64,000 nt of DNA from contig NZ_VFMU01000001.1 of the NCBI RefSeq assembly GCF_006715225.1, positions 3,968,001-4,032,000 of the forward strand. The letters run 5' to 3'. Every line of letters starts with the position of its first letter. The stretch's first letter is position 1. The DNA is from Arthrobacter sp. SLBN-112 (GTDB lineage Bacteria > Actinomycetota > Actinomycetes > Actinomycetales > Micrococcaceae). Positions 53,291 through 62,452 of the stretch are shown here, one piece after another. The notes under the pieces were generated by a model. That model did not search any database, had not been told where the DNA came from, and saw nothing but the letters and a program-made list of their open reading frames with translations. The position numbers and the translations under genes are program-made.

Positions 53291-54585
53291 GCTGTCTCCT
53301 TGATGAAAGGGCTTGTTGCTGCTGTCGCCGGCCTCGAGAACCGGTCCGGGCTGAAGGCTGCCCAGCGGGAGTCGGCCTTTCCGTCCAGCAGCTCCCTGCA
53401 GATGCCCGCTGCTGCGGGAGTGAGCAGGACGCCGTGCCGGAAGAATCCGGTGGCAATGATGAGTCCCGGGACATGCCCGGCCCGTCCGCCCGCGGAGGCC
53501 GCGGGCGCCGGCACCCGGCCCAGGAGCGGTGCGTTGTCAGGGGTTCCGGGGCGGGCACGGGCGGTGGCTTCCAGGAGTTCAAGTTCGGCGACGGCGGGCA
53601 CCAGCGTCTGGGCGTCCCGCAGCAGCTGGTACACACCTCCCGCGCTGACGGCATCGGAGAGGGCATCCTCCCGCTGGGTGGCTCCAACCACCACGGTCCC
53701 GTCCTGCCGCGGGACGATGTACACCGGAACGCCGTGGACCAGGCCGCGCACCGTTGACGTCACCAGCGGCTGAAGGTGGCTGGGAACGGCAAGGCGGAGG
53801 ATATCCCCGTGCACGGGCCGCAGCGGCAGCTCCAGACCGTCCGGCAGGCCGCCAAGTGTCCCGGCCTGCAGCCCGTTGGCCACCACCGTTTCCGTTGCCA
53901 GCACCGTGCCGCCGTCGGCCAGGCGGACGCCGGCAACAGCTCCGCCGTCCCACAACAACCCGGCTGCCCGCTGCGGCACGGCATAGCCGTCCACTGCCCC
54001 CGCAACGGGCAGTTCTGATTTCTCCCGTGCCGCGCCGGCCAGGGCCAGCCGCAGGGCTGCCACCAGGCGCCGGGGGTCAACCTGGTGGTCCGCAGGGGTG
54101 TCCAGGGCGCAGGCAATGGCCGGGCTGAGCAATGGTTCGCGCTTCCGGGCCTCCCGTACGGTGAGGGGCTCCACCACCAGCCCGTTGGCCTGCTGGACCG
54201 TACGCAGATCCATCAGTGCCCGGCGGTCGGCCGCATCGGCACCCACGGCGAGTGTCGCCGTCGTCAGGTATCCCGAATCCGCGCCCGTTGCACTGTCCAG
54301 GCCGGCGGCGAAGCCCGGCCAGCGCGCTGATGCGTCGAGCATCAGTTCCAGGAGGTCTTCCTCCTGGTAGTGCAGTTCGCTGACGGGGGCCAGCATGCCG
54401 GCCGCGGCCCAGCTGGCGCCGGTACCCGGTGCGTCGTCGATGAGCACCACGGAGCGTCCGGAACGCTGCGCCTCCCAGGCGATTCCGTGGCCCACCACTC
54501 CCCCACCAATGACCGCAACATCGGCCCGGACGGTGGAGGGGCTGGACGCACCGGCGGACCCGGGGTGGTTGAAGGGGGTACGCAT
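53287..54585 (-). CDS. thiO: glycine oxidase ThiO
   Basis: A 432-residue FAD-dependent amine oxidase. The dinucleotide motif VIGGGVVGHGIAWEAQ is at about 25-40, and ASWAAAGMLAPVSE (about 58-71) is the ThiO signature. The C-terminal part contains the substrate-binding Arg region ATARARPGTPDNAPLLG and IIATGFFRHGVLLTP. It oxidises glycine to the imine used by ThiG. It is first in the leftward thiO-thiS-thiG operon, under a TPP riboswitch whose 3' end adjoins the ribosome site GGAAGGA 6 nt before the ATG. Confidence 0.94.
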
Positions 54586-54589
54586 ATGG

Positions 54590-54700
54590 GTTCCTTCCCT
54601 ACGCCGGCATTACCCGGATCAGGTCAAGCGGTCGGCTCTGACGCCCTCTCAGCCCGGCGCTTTGTGACAGCTGCCGCGGGCTCCCGCAGTACCAGCCCAG
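54590..54700 (-). ncRNA. TPP riboswitch (Thi box) upstream of thiO
   Basis: On the minus strand the conserved GGCTGAGAGGG lies at 54643-54653, and ACCTGATCCGGGTAATGCC, then GGCGTAGGGA, at 54596-54624. P2 pairs AGCCCG with CGGGCT. The 3' end runs straight into GGAAGGA, the ribosome site of thiO, and no terminator is seen, so thiamine pyrophosphate probably blocks translation initiation. Confidence 0.93.
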
Positions 54701-54711
54701 TTTAGAGGAAC

Positions 54712-54717
54712 TAGGCT
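54712..54717 (+). promoter_or_regulatory. -10 element, leaderless thiE transcript
   Basis: TAGGCT ends 7 nt before the thiE ATG with no ribosome site between. The position overlaps the upstream edge of the divergent TPP riboswitch transcript. Confidence 0.45.
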
Positions 54718-54724
54718 TGCACGC

Positions 54725-55459
54725 ATGAATGTGTCCACTCCATCCTTCCCCGCCGGCCACCGCGCTCCGGCCACCGAAGTTGTCAATTCACGGGACAGCG
54801 ACGCCCTCAAGGCCGCCCGCCTGTACCTCTGCACCGATGCGCGCCGGGACCGCGGCGACTTTGAGGAATTTGTTGACGCTGCATTCGCCGGCGGCGTGGA
54901 CATCATCCAACTGCGGGACAAGACCATCGAGGCTGCCGAGGAACTGGACCTCCTAGCGGTGCTCAAGGAGACCGCAGTACGGCACGGCAGGCTGTGGGCT
55001 GTCAATGACCGTGCGGACATCGCCGTCCTCTCCGGGGCACCGGTATTCCACATCGGCCAAAAAGACCTTCCCCTGCCCGCAGCCCGTACGTTGGTGAACG
55101 GAAATGCCTCGATCGGGCTCTCCAGCCACACCACGGAGCAGGTGGACGCCGCCCTGGCAGCAACTGCCGGTCCGGCCGGCCTGGACTATTTCTGCGTGGG
55201 CCCGGTCTGGGCCACCCCCACCAAACCCGGCAGGGCCGCCGTCGGACTCGACCTGGTGAAGTACGCCGCGGACGCCTCAGGAAAGGCAGCGGATCCGGTG
55301 CCCTGGTTCGCCATTGGCGGCATCGACCACGAAAACGTCCGGCAAGTAGCGGAAGCCGGTGCACGCAGGATCGTTGTGGTCCGCGCCATCACTGAGGCTC
55401 CCGATCCCGCCGCCGCTGCTGCTTCGCTCCTCGACGCGCTGGATGCCGCCGTCGCCTGA
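54725..55459 (+). CDS. thiE: thiamine-phosphate synthase
   Basis: A 244-residue TIM-barrel enzyme. [17 protein letters not shown] (about 33-49), [15 protein letters not shown] (about 60-74), [14 protein letters not shown] (about 93-106) and the phosphate-binding [11 protein letters not shown] (about 199-209) are the ThiE signatures. It joins the pyrimidine and thiazole phosphates into thiamine monophosphate. A 30-residue N-terminal extension precedes the usual start. It is divergent from thiO and not under the same riboswitch. The GPVWATPTK loop near the end of the barrel binds pyrophosphate. Confidence 0.94.
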   Translation: MNVSTPSFPAGHRAPATEVVNSRDSDALKAARLYLCTDARRDRGDFEEFVDAAFAGGVDIIQLRDKTIEAAEELDLLAVLKETAVRHGRLWAVNDRADIAVLSGAPVFHIGQKDLPLPAARTLVNGNASIGLSSHTTEQVDAALAATAGPAGLDYFCVGPVWATPTKPGRAAVGLDLVKYAADASGKAADPVPWFAIGGIDHENVRQVAEAGARRIVVVRAITEAPDPAAAAASLLDALDAAVA

Positions 55460-55482
55460 TGCCATATCCGTGGACTTGGAGC

Positions 55483-55488
55483 TACGCT
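55483..55488 (+). promoter_or_regulatory. -10 element, leaderless RNB ribonuclease transcript
   Basis: TACGCT ends 7 nt before the GTG start. A GGAG further upstream is 14 nt away, too far to act as a ribosome site. Confidence 0.4.
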
Positions 55489-55495
55489 GATTTTT

Positions 55496-57001
55496 GTGTC
55501 ACATCATCGGCTGGCCCCCAACGTCCATGACCACAGGAACGCCCTGGAAGAGGCGTTGGGCCTGCTGCGGACCGAACTTGAGCTGCCGGGGCCCTACCCC
55601 GATGACGCAGTAGCCGATGCCCGGGCCGCCGTGGCCGCGCTGAAGCTGCCGTCCTATGACCTGACCGCCGTGGAATTCGTAACCATCGATCCGGCATCGT
55701 CCACGGACCTTGACCAGGCGGTGTTCATCGAACCGGACGGGAACGGTTACCGGGTGCTGTACGCGATCGCCGACGTCCCGGCCTTTGTTGCCCCCGGGGG
55801 TCCGCTGGACGCCGAGACCCGTCGCCGGGGCCAGACGTTCTACGCTCCGGACGGCAGGATTCCGCTGCATCCGGAAGTGATCAGCGAGGGGGCAGGAAGC
55901 CTGCTGCCCGGGCAGGACTGTTCAGCGTTCGTGTGGGACTTCACGCTCGACGGCGATGCGACGGTTTTGTCAGTGGGCGTCAGGCGGGCGCGGGTCCGCA
56001 GCCGCGACAAGCTCAGCTACAAGGGCGCGCAAGCAGACCTCGACGCCGGGACTGCATCCCCGGTGCTGCAGCTGCTCCGCGAGGTGGGCCTGAAACGGGT
56101 GGCCCTGGAACGGGAACGCGGAGGGGCAAGCCTCAACATGCCCGAGCAGGAAATTGTCCAGCTGCCCGATGGCGGCTACCGCATCGACGCCGTCCCGCAG
56201 CTGCCCGTGGAGGACTGGAACGCGCAGATTTCGCTGATGACCGGAATGGCCGCCGCGCAGCTCATGCTGGAGGGCAAGGTGGGCATCCTGCGCACCATGC
56301 CCGCCCCGGACGAACGGTCCCTGCGCCACTTCCGCCTGCAGACCGAGGCGCTGGGCAGGCCCTGGGACGGCGAGATCAGCTACGGCGAGTACCTGCGGTC
56401 ACTGGATCCCACCAATCCGCGCCAGCTGGCCATCATGCATTCCGCCGGCATGCTGTTCCGGGGAGCCTCCTATACCGCCTTTGACGGCACAGTCCCCGAG
56501 GACGGGGTGCAGTCCGCCATCGGGGCAGCCTACGCCCACACCACCGCGCCGCTGCGCCGCCTGGTGGACCGCTTCGTGCTGGTCATCTGCGAGGCCCTGA
56601 GCAACGGCGGCGACGTTCCGGGCTGGGCGCGGGAGGCCCTTCCGCTGCTGCCGGGCATCATGGCCGGCTCAGACCAGCTGGCGTCCCGGATGGAACGCCT
56701 GGCCCTGGACACCGTGGAAGCCGCGCTGCTGCTGAACCACATCGGGCAGGAGTTCGATGCAATCGTGATTTCCGGGTCCAAACCGCAGAACGGCAACGGC
56801 AACGGCAACGGCAACGGAACAGGGAAAAACGGCAACGGAAAGAACGGGAACGGCAGCGGCAGTTCGGGCATTATCCAGGTTGCCGAGCCCGCCGTCACCG
56901 CGCGGTGTGCCGGGGAACTGGAGTCCGGAACCAAGGTCCGGGTCCGCCTGGTTTCGTCGGACATCACCACCCGGGAGATCCACTTCGAACTCGTCCCGTA
57001 A
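55496..57001 (+). CDS. RNB-domain (RNase II family) exoribonuclease
   Basis: A 501-residue RNase II-type 3'-5' exoribonuclease. The RNB domain (about 50-390) opens with [17 protein letters not shown] (about 62-78), whose Asp residues bind Mg2+, followed by [10 protein letters not shown] and [34 protein letters not shown] and [18 protein letters not shown] complete the core. It lacks the cold-shock and S1 RNA-binding domains of RNase II/R in full length, so it belongs to the short actinobacterial type. An Asn-Gly repeat (about 430-455) interrupts the C-terminal region. The GTG start has a -10-like hexamer just before it. Confidence 0.88.
   Translation: MSHHRLAPNVHDHRNALEEALGLLRTELELPGPYPDDAVADARAAVAALKLPSYDLTAVEFVTIDPASSTDLDQAVFIEPDGNGYRVLYAIADVPAFVAPGGPLDAETRRRGQTFYAPDGRIPLHPEVISEGAGSLLPGQDCSAFVWDFTLDGDATVLSVGVRRARVRSRDKLSYKGAQADLDAGTASPVLQLLREVGLKRVALERERGGASLNMPEQEIVQLPDGGYRIDAVPQLPVEDWNAQISLMTGMAAAQLMLEGKVGILRTMPAPDERSLRHFRLQTEALGRPWDGEISYGEYLRSLDPTNPRQLAIMHSAGMLFRGASYTAFDGTVPEDGVQSAIGAAYAHTTAPLRRLVDRFVLVICEALSNGGDVPGWAREALPLLPGIMAGSDQLASRMERLALDTVEAALLLNHIGQEFDAIVISGSKPQNGNGNGNGNGTGKNGNGKNGNGSGSSGIIQVAEPAVTARCAGELESGTKVRVRLVSSDITTREIHFELVP
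56789..56862 (+). repeat. AACGGC microsatellite in the ribonuclease gene
   Basis: A run of six-base AACGGC/AACGGA units, with short interruptions, encodes an Asn-Gly-rich linker. Repeat-number changes would stay in frame because the unit is a multiple of three. Confidence 0.85.
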
Positions 57002-57054
57002 GGGCCGGCGGGCGCAGCAGGCGGGCCGGAACGGTGTTTCTGCGCCTGTGCGGC

Positions 57055-57060
57055 TAGACT
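57055..57060 (+). promoter_or_regulatory. possible -10 element of the DEAD-box helicase gene
   Basis: TAGACT fits TANNNT and would start transcription near 57067, giving a leader of about 225 nt that contains a short ORF. Apart from that ORF and weak hairpins (GGCCAG/CTGGCC near 57229) I see nothing else in this stretch. Confidence 0.35.
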
Positions 57061-57072
57061 GAAAGGGTAGAA

Positions 57073-57105
57073 ATGGATGCCCGGTCGTTGATTTCCTTGA
57101 TTTGA
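57073..57105 (+). CDS. 10-residue upstream ORF in the helicase leader
   Basis: ATG with AAAGGG 5 nt before it opens a ten-codon ORF (MDARSLISLI, then TGA). It lies about 190 nt before the helicase start. It may be a regulatory uORF, or chance. Confidence 0.3.
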   Translation: MDARSLISLI

Positions 57106-57292
57106 AACCAACAAGCCCGCCCCTACGCGATCTTGAGAATTACCCGCTGGTCACCAGTGCCAGCATTAGATAGCCCGCGATCGGCTTCCACTGGAATCGC
57201 TTGCGCGCCTGAGCGTGCTCCGGAGCGGCCAGCCCTGGCCGGCCCGTTGAGCAGGCAGCGCCATTGCCCAAAATGAATAAGGAAACTCCCCC

Positions 57293-58969
57293 GTGAGTGA
57301 ATTGCATACCCACCAGCTTCTGAGCGATGAGTCCGGCACGGAAACCATCGAGCCGGAAGAAACCATCATCTCGGACGAGACCCCGCATGAGATCGCGGAA
57401 AAGTCCTTTGCCGACTACAACGTCCGCGAGGACATCGTGGAATCCCTGGCTGACGCCGGGATCACCCACCCCTTCCCCATCCAGGCCATGACCCTGCCGG
57501 TGGCCCTTGGCGGCCATGACATCATCGGCCAGGCCAAGACCGGCACCGGCAAGACCCTGGGCTTCGGCATTCCCGCACTCCAGCGGGTCATCGGGCAGGA
57601 CGACCCCGGCTACGCGAAGCTGGCCGTGCCGGGAGCCCCGCAGGCCCTGGTCATCGTCCCCACCCGCGAACTGGCCGTGCAGGTGGCCGGGGACCTGGTG
57701 ACGGCATCGCGGAAGCGCAATGCGAGGATCGCCACCATCTACGGCGGCCGCGCCTACGAGCCCCAGGTGGAGGCGCTGAAGCAGGGCGTGGAGGTTGTGG
57801 TGGGTACCCCGGGCCGCCTCATCGACCTTTACAAGCAGAAACACCTGAGCCTGAAGAATGTCAAGATCGTGGTCCTGGACGAGGCCGACGAGATGCTGGA
57901 CCTGGGCTTCCTGCCCGACGTGGAGACCCTTATCGCCGCGACGCCCGCCGTCCGGCAGACGCTCCTGTTCTCCGCCACCATGCCCGGCCCGGTCATCGCC
58001 ATGGCCCGCCGCTACATGACCCAGCCCACCCACATCCGGGCCGCGGACCCTGAGGATGAGGGCCTGACCAAGCGGGACATCCGCCAGCTGATCTACCGCG
58101 CCCACAGCATGGACAAGATCGAAGTGGTGGCGCGCATCCTCCAGGCCAGGGGCCGCGGACGCACCATCATCTTCACCAAGACCAAGCGCACCGCCGCCAA
58201 GGTGGCCGAGGAACTGGTGGACCGCGGGTTCGCGGCCGCCGCCATCCACGGCGACCTGGGCCAGGGCGCCCGCGAACAGGCGCTGCGGGCGTTCCGCAAC
58301 AACAAGGTGGACGTCCTCGTGGCAACCGACGTAGCGGCGCGCGGCATCGACGTGGAGGACGTCACCCACGTCATCAACTACCAGTGCGTGGAAGACGAAA
58401 AGATCTACCTCCACCGTGTGGGCCGTACCGGCCGCGCCGGCAACAAGGGCACGGCCGTGACCTTCGTGGACTGGGACGACATGCCGCGGTGGGGCCTAAT
58501 CAACAAGGCCCTGGGCCTGAGCGTGCCCGAGCCGGTCGAGACTTACTCCTCCTCCCCCCACCTGTTCGAGGAATTGGACATCCCGGTGGGCACCAAGGGC
58601 CGACTGCCGCGCGACAAGCGCACCCTCGCCGGAGTTGACGCCGAAGTGCTTGAGGACCTGGGCGAAACCGGCAAGAAGAACAGCCGCAGCGGCGGCCGCG
58701 ACGCAGGGCGCTCCCGCGACCGTGACGGCCGGGACCGCGGCGCCAAGCGTGAAGGCGGCCGCAGCGGTGACTCCGCGGCCCGCTCCGGTGAGCGCCGCCG
58801 TCGTACGTCCGACTCAGCCGCAGCCCCCGCTGGTGTTGCCGATGCCCCCGCAGCAACCGAGGCCGAGCAGCCCTCACGCACCCGGCGCCCCCGCACCCGC
58901 ACGCGGCGCCGCAACGGTGAAGTTGTCGGCGGCGATAAGGCTGCACAGCCGGGCAGCAACGAGGCCTAA
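57293..58969 (+). CDS. DEAD-box RNA helicase
   Basis: A 558-residue DEAD-box helicase. The Q motif region is SFADYNV...PFPIQ (about 38-64), motif I AKTGTGKT is at 81-88, Ia PTRELAVQV near 123, II VLDEADEMLDLGF near 196, III LFSATMP near 227, V ATDVAARGIDVEDV near 345 and VI HRVGRTGRAG near 373. The C-terminal 100 residues are Arg/Gly/Asp-rich and disordered, ending in TRRPRTRTRRRNG, an RNA-binding tail. It is related to RhlE/DeaD-type proteins in ribosome assembly, RNA decay and cold adaptation; the exact role is not set by sequence. The GTG start follows AAGGAAA after a long leader. Confidence 0.93.
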   Translation: MSELHTHQLLSDESGTETIEPEETIISDETPHEIAEKSFADYNVREDIVESLADAGITHPFPIQAMTLPVALGGHDIIGQAKTGTGKTLGFGIPALQRVIGQDDPGYAKLAVPGAPQALVIVPTRELAVQVAGDLVTASRKRNARIATIYGGRAYEPQVEALKQGVEVVVGTPGRLIDLYKQKHLSLKNVKIVVLDEADEMLDLGFLPDVETLIAATPAVRQTLLFSATMPGPVIAMARRYMTQPTHIRAADPEDEGLTKRDIRQLIYRAHSMDKIEVVARILQARGRGRTIIFTKTKRTAAKVAEELVDRGFAAAAIHGDLGQGAREQALRAFRNNKVDVLVATDVAARGIDVEDVTHVINYQCVEDEKIYLHRVGRTGRAGNKGTAVTFVDWDDMPRWGLINKALGLSVPEPVETYSSSPHLFEELDIPVGTKGRLPRDKRTLAGVDAEVLEDLGETGKKNSRSGGRDAGRSRDRDGRDRGAKREGGRSGDSAARSGERRRRTSDSAAAPAGVADAPAATEAEQPSRTRRPRTRTRRRNGEVVGGDKAAQPGSNEA

Positions 58970-58977
58970 CAGCCTTC

Positions 58978-59850
58978 ATGACTGACACTGTCTGGGCGCC
59001 GGACGGCAGCAGCCTGGTGGTTCATGCGGACAACGCTGACTTCCTCCCCTCGCTGCCGGACGGCGCCTTCACGCTGATTTACGTGGACCCCCCATTCAAC
59101 ACCGGCCGGGCGCAGCGGCGCCAGCAGACCACCGTGGTGGCCAACGCGGACGGCACCGGTGACCGCGTCGGGTTCAAGGGGCGCTCCTACGACACGATCA
59201 AGGGCGCACTCCACCGCTATGACGACGCCTTCAGCGACTACTGGTCCTTCCTTGAGCCGCGGCTGGTGGAGGCGTGGCGGCTGCTGGCGGACGACGGCAC
59301 ACTGTACCTGCACCTGGACTACCGCGAAGTGCACTACGCCAAAGTGATGCTGGATTCGATCTTCGGGCGCGAGTGCTTCCTGAACGAGATCATCTGGGCC
59401 TACGATTACGGCGCCCGGGCCAAAAACCGGTGGCCCACCAAGCACGACAACATCCTGGTGTACGTCAAGAACCCGGCGAAATACCACTTCGACAGCGCCG
59501 AGGTGGACCGCGAGCCGTATATGGCGCCGGGCCTGGTCACGCCCGCCAAGCGTGAGCTGGGCAAGCTGCCCACGGACGTATGGTGGCACACCATCGTCTC
59601 CCCCACCGGGAAGGAAAAGACCGGGTATCCCACGCAGAAGCCTGAGGGGCTGGTCCGCCGGGTGGTTGCCGCGTCGAGCAGGCCTGGTGACTGGTGCCTG
59701 GACTTCTTCGCCGGTTCCGGCACGCTGGGGGCAGTTGCCGCCAAGCTTGGCCGGAAGTTCGTGTGCGTTGACCAGAACCAGCCGGCCATCGACATCATGG
59801 CCAAACGGCTGGGTGCCCACGCCACCCTGACCTCGTTCCAGCCCAACTAG
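58978..59850 (+). CDS. orphan beta-type DNA (or RNA) methyltransferase
   Basis: A 290-residue N6-adenine/N4-cytosine methyltransferase of the beta layout: motif IV DPPF is at 37-40 (LIYVDPPFNTGRAQ) and motif I DFFAGSGTLG near 243-252. Between them is a variable target-recognition part that includes KNRWPTKHDNILVY and KEKTGYPTQKPEGL, both family-typical. DPPF replaces the usual DPPY. It has no restriction partner nearby. It starts 8 nt after the helicase stop with no ribosome site in the gap, which implies coupled translation. It may methylate DNA at an unknown site, or RNA; sequence alone cannot tell. Confidence 0.87.
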   Translation: MTDTVWAPDGSSLVVHADNADFLPSLPDGAFTLIYVDPPFNTGRAQRRQQTTVVANADGTGDRVGFKGRSYDTIKGALHRYDDAFSDYWSFLEPRLVEAWRLLADDGTLYLHLDYREVHYAKVMLDSIFGRECFLNEIIWAYDYGARAKNRWPTKHDNILVYVKNPAKYHFDSAEVDREPYMAPGLVTPAKRELGKLPTDVWWHTIVSPTGKEKTGYPTQKPEGLVRRVVAASSRPGDWCLDFFAGSGTLGAVAAKLGRKFVCVDQNQPAIDIMAKRLGAHATLTSFQPN

Positions 59851-59901
59851 GTAGCGCTAAGTGTCGTATTGAGCTTCCAAAACGACACTTGGCGCTACCT
59901 A
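59848..59901. terminator. palindrome carrying both stop codons of convergent genes
   Basis: Arms 59848-59867 and 59882-59901 pair over 20 bp with one T-G wobble around a 14-nt loop. The first three bases (TAG) are the methyltransferase stop and the last three (CTA) are the stop of the leftward PHP gene. It probably terminates both transcripts. Confidence 0.8.
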
Positions 59902-60759
59902 CTTGGGTGCTTGGGGACGGACGACGGCGGCTCCCGTGCCCAGTGCCTCGATCCGGGCGAGCATGTCCGGCGATGTCAGGTTTTCGCCGAGCAGGTTGGG
60001 CTTGCCGGTGCCGTGGTAGTCCGAGGAACCGGTGATCAGCAGGTTGTGTTCGGCGGCCAGCTTCCGCAGGAAATCCCTGCCCTCTTCCGGGTTGTCCCGG
60101 TGGTCGATCTCCAGGCCCGCCAGCCCGGCGTCGATCATGTCACGGTACGTCCGCTCCCCCACGATCCGTCCCCGGGCCGACGCCACAGGATGGGCAAACA
60201 CGGGCACGCCACCAGCGGCCCGGACAAGTTCGACGGCGGTGGCCGGGTCCGGTGCGTAATGCGGGATGAAGTACCGGGACCGGGATGTGAGGATGGAGGC
60301 GAAGGCCTCCGAACGGTCCTCCACCACGCCGGCGGCGACGAGGGCGTCGGCGATGTGCGGCCGCCCAAGGGTGGCGCCGGGTGCCACGTGGTGGATCACA
60401 TCGTCCCAGGTCAGCGGGTAGTCCTCCGCGAGGATGGTGACCATCCGCTCGGCCCTGCTGAGGCGGGAGTCCTTGGCCTTGGTGATTTCCTCCAGGAGTC
60501 CCGGATGATTGGGGTCGTGCAGGTAGCTCAGCAGGTGGACGCTGATGCCCTCCTCCGTCCGGCACGAGACCTCCATGCCCGGCACCAGTGCCACACCGCA
60601 GGTTGCGGCGGCCTCGGCTGCCTCCGCCCAGCCTGCCGTTGAATCGTGATCGGTCAGGGCAACCACGTCAAGGCCGGCGCGCGCAGCGGATGCCATGACA
60701 TCGGCGGGCGTTTCGGTGCCGTCGGAAACATTGGAGTGGGCATGCAGGTCAATCCTCAC
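59899..60759 (-). CDS. PHP-domain phosphoesterase
   Basis: A 286-residue PHP-family metal-dependent phosphoesterase. The metal ligands begin with DLHAHSNVSDGTE (His6, His8 and Asp13), then ALTDHDS (about 35-41), GMEVSC with its Glu near 61, VFAHPVAS near 193 and TGSSDYHG near 248. The order is that of RNase AM/YciV-like and 3'-phosphoadenosine-nucleotide phosphatases. It may trim 5' ends of RNA or hydrolyse pAp; the substrate is not decided here. The GTG start follows TACGCT by 6 nt. Confidence 0.9.
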   Translation of the reverse strand: MRIDLHAHSNVSDGTETPADVMASAARAGLDVVALTDHDSTAGWAEAAEAAATCGVALVPGMEVSCRTEEGISVHLLSYLHDPNHPGLLEEITKAKDSRLSRAERMVTILAEDYPLTWDDVIHHVAPGATLGRPHIADALVAAGVVEDRSEAFASILTSRSRYFIPHYAPDPATAVELVRAAGGVPVFAHPVASARGRIVGERTYRDMIDAGLAGLEIDHRDNPEEGRDFLRKLAAEHNLLITGSSDYHGTGKPNLLGENLTSPDMLARIEALGTGAAVVRPQAPK

Positions 60760-60765
60760 TGGTCC

Positions 60766-60771
60766 AGCGTA
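60766..60771 (-). promoter_or_regulatory. -10 element, leaderless PHP-gene transcript
   Basis: TACGCT on the minus strand ends 6 nt before the GTG, with GGACCA between. Confidence 0.45.
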
Positions 60772-60828
60772 GTGGACGGCACGGCAGGGAACCCGGCCGG
60801 CACGTTCGCATAGCCGGGAAGCTGGTGA

Positions 60829-60834
60829 GACGAT
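60829..60834 (+). promoter_or_regulatory. possible -10 element of the aminopeptidase gene
   Basis: GACGAT lies 6 nt before the GTG start. It has the A and the final T of TANNNT but not the first T, so it is a weaker match than its divergent neighbour. Confidence 0.3.
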
Positions 60835-60840
60835 GGTGCC

Positions 60841-62415
60841 GTGAACGATGCCGAAAACACCCAAAACTCCGCTTCCCAGCCGCTGGAGGAACGCGTCAAC
60901 AACCGCTCCCAGCGGCCCAGTTCCAACGCCTTCAAGGCCTTCATGGCCAGCAACTGGGCACCGTCCAGCCAGGAACTTCCGCAGCGGGACGCCGTCGCCG
61001 GCTACGCCGCAGCGCGCCGCAAGGCGATCTCCGCCCTGTTCAACGGCGAGCGCCTGGTCATCCCCGCGGGGCCGCTGAAAGTCCGTTCCAACGACTGCGA
61101 CTACCGCTTCCGCCCGCATTCCGGCTTTGCCCACCTGACGGGGCTGGGCCTGGACCACGAACCGGACGCCGTCCTGATCCTGGAACCGGTTGCAGAAGGA
61201 ACGGGCGACGACGGCGGGAACCACCGGGCGACGCTGTACTTCCGGCCGCTGGCCGGCAGGGACACGGAACAGTTCTACGCGGACTCCCGCTCCGGCGAAT
61301 TCTGGATTGGGGCCCGCCCCACCCTGGAGGAATTCGAGGCCCGCCTGGGACTGGCCACCGCGCACATTGACCAACTGGAAACGGCCATCACCAAGGACGT
61401 GGGTGCCCCGGAAATCGGCGGCATCTCAATCCGGCTGGTCCGCAAGGTGGACGACAACATTGACGCCCTGGTGGACACCGCCCGGTACAACACGGCCAGG
61501 GACCCCGAGAACCTGGACCTTGCCGTCCTGGACGCCCTGGATGAAAAGCTCTCAGAGGCCCTCTCCGAACTGCGCCTGCTCAAGGATGAGTGGGAAATCG
61601 AGCAGATGAAGACCGCGGTCTCCGCCACGGTTGAAGGGTTTGAAGAAGTGGTCAAGGCGTTGCCGCGGGCTCTCACGCATGCCCGCGGCGAGCGGGTGGT
61701 TGAAGGAGCGTTCTTCGCCCGCGCCCGCGAGGTGGGCAACGAGCTGGGTTACGACACCATCGCAGCATCCGGCAACAATGCCACCGTGCTGCACTGGACC
61801 CGCAACACCGGCCGCATTCACGCCGGCGAACTCCTGCTCCTGGACGCCGGCGTCGAGGCCGACTCGCTCTACACGGCAGACATCACCCGCACACTTCCGG
61901 CCAGCGGCGCCTTCAGCGACATCCAGCGCAAGATCTACCAGGCGGTCCTGGATGCTGCCGACGCCGGCTTCGCCGCGGCCCAGCCGGGAACCAAGTTCCG
62001 GGACATCCACACCGCCGCCACCACGGTCCTGGCCGAGCGCCTGGCCGAATGGGGCATCCTGCCCGTCAGCGTGGAGGAGGCAATCAGTCCCGAGGGCCAG
62101 CAGCACCGCCGCTGGATGCCGCACGGCACCAGCCACCACCTGGGCCTGGACGTGCACGACTGCGCCCAGGCCAAGCGCGAGTTGTATCTGGACGGCATCC
62201 TCACCGACGGCATGGTCTTCACCATCGAACCCGGCCTCTACTTCAAGAAGGAAGACCTGGCCATCCCCGAGGAATACCGGGGCATCGGCGTCAGGATCGA
62301 GGACGACATCCTCATGACGGCTGACGGCCCCGTCAACCTCAGCGCCGCCCTGCCGCGCAATCCGGAGGACGTGGAGGACTGGATGGCCGGCATCTACCGG
62401 ACCGAAGAAGCCTGA
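60841..62415 (+). CDS. pepP: Xaa-Pro aminopeptidase (aminopeptidase P)
   Basis: A 524-residue M24B metallopeptidase. The N-terminal domain (about 55-230) is the creatinase-like part with DYRFRPHSGFAHLTG near 87. The pita-bread catalytic domain (about 255-505) has all five metal ligands: Asp in LLDAGVEADS and in YTADITRT, His in GTSHHLGLDVHD, Glu in FTIEPGLYF and Glu in GVRIEDDI. It removes N-terminal residues preceding proline from peptides in the cytoplasm. The N-terminal 40 residues are a polar extension. The GTG start has no ribosome site. Confidence 0.94.
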   Translation: MNDAENTQNSASQPLEERVNNRSQRPSSNAFKAFMASNWAPSSQELPQRDAVAGYAAARRKAISALFNGERLVIPAGPLKVRSNDCDYRFRPHSGFAHLTGLGLDHEPDAVLILEPVAEGTGDDGGNHRATLYFRPLAGRDTEQFYADSRSGEFWIGARPTLEEFEARLGLATAHIDQLETAITKDVGAPEIGGISIRLVRKVDDNIDALVDTARYNTARDPENLDLAVLDALDEKLSEALSELRLLKDEWEIEQMKTAVSATVEGFEEVVKALPRALTHARGERVVEGAFFARAREVGNELGYDTIAASGNNATVLHWTRNTGRIHAGELLLLDAGVEADSLYTADITRTLPASGAFSDIQRKIYQAVLDAADAGFAAAQPGTKFRDIHTAATTVLAERLAEWGILPVSVEEAISPEGQQHRRWMPHGTSHHLGLDVHDCAQAKRELYLDGILTDGMVFTIEPGLYFKKEDLAIPEEYRGIGVRIEDDILMTADGPVNLSAALPRNPEDVEDWMAGIYRTEEA

Positions 62416-62452
62416 GCTGGGCAGAAACACTCCCTGACAAGGGCCAAACAGC

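Noticed and set aside
57140..58414. 424-codon minus-strand frame inside the DEAD-box gene
   Set aside because: The sense strand carries every helicase motif; the antisense frame has none.
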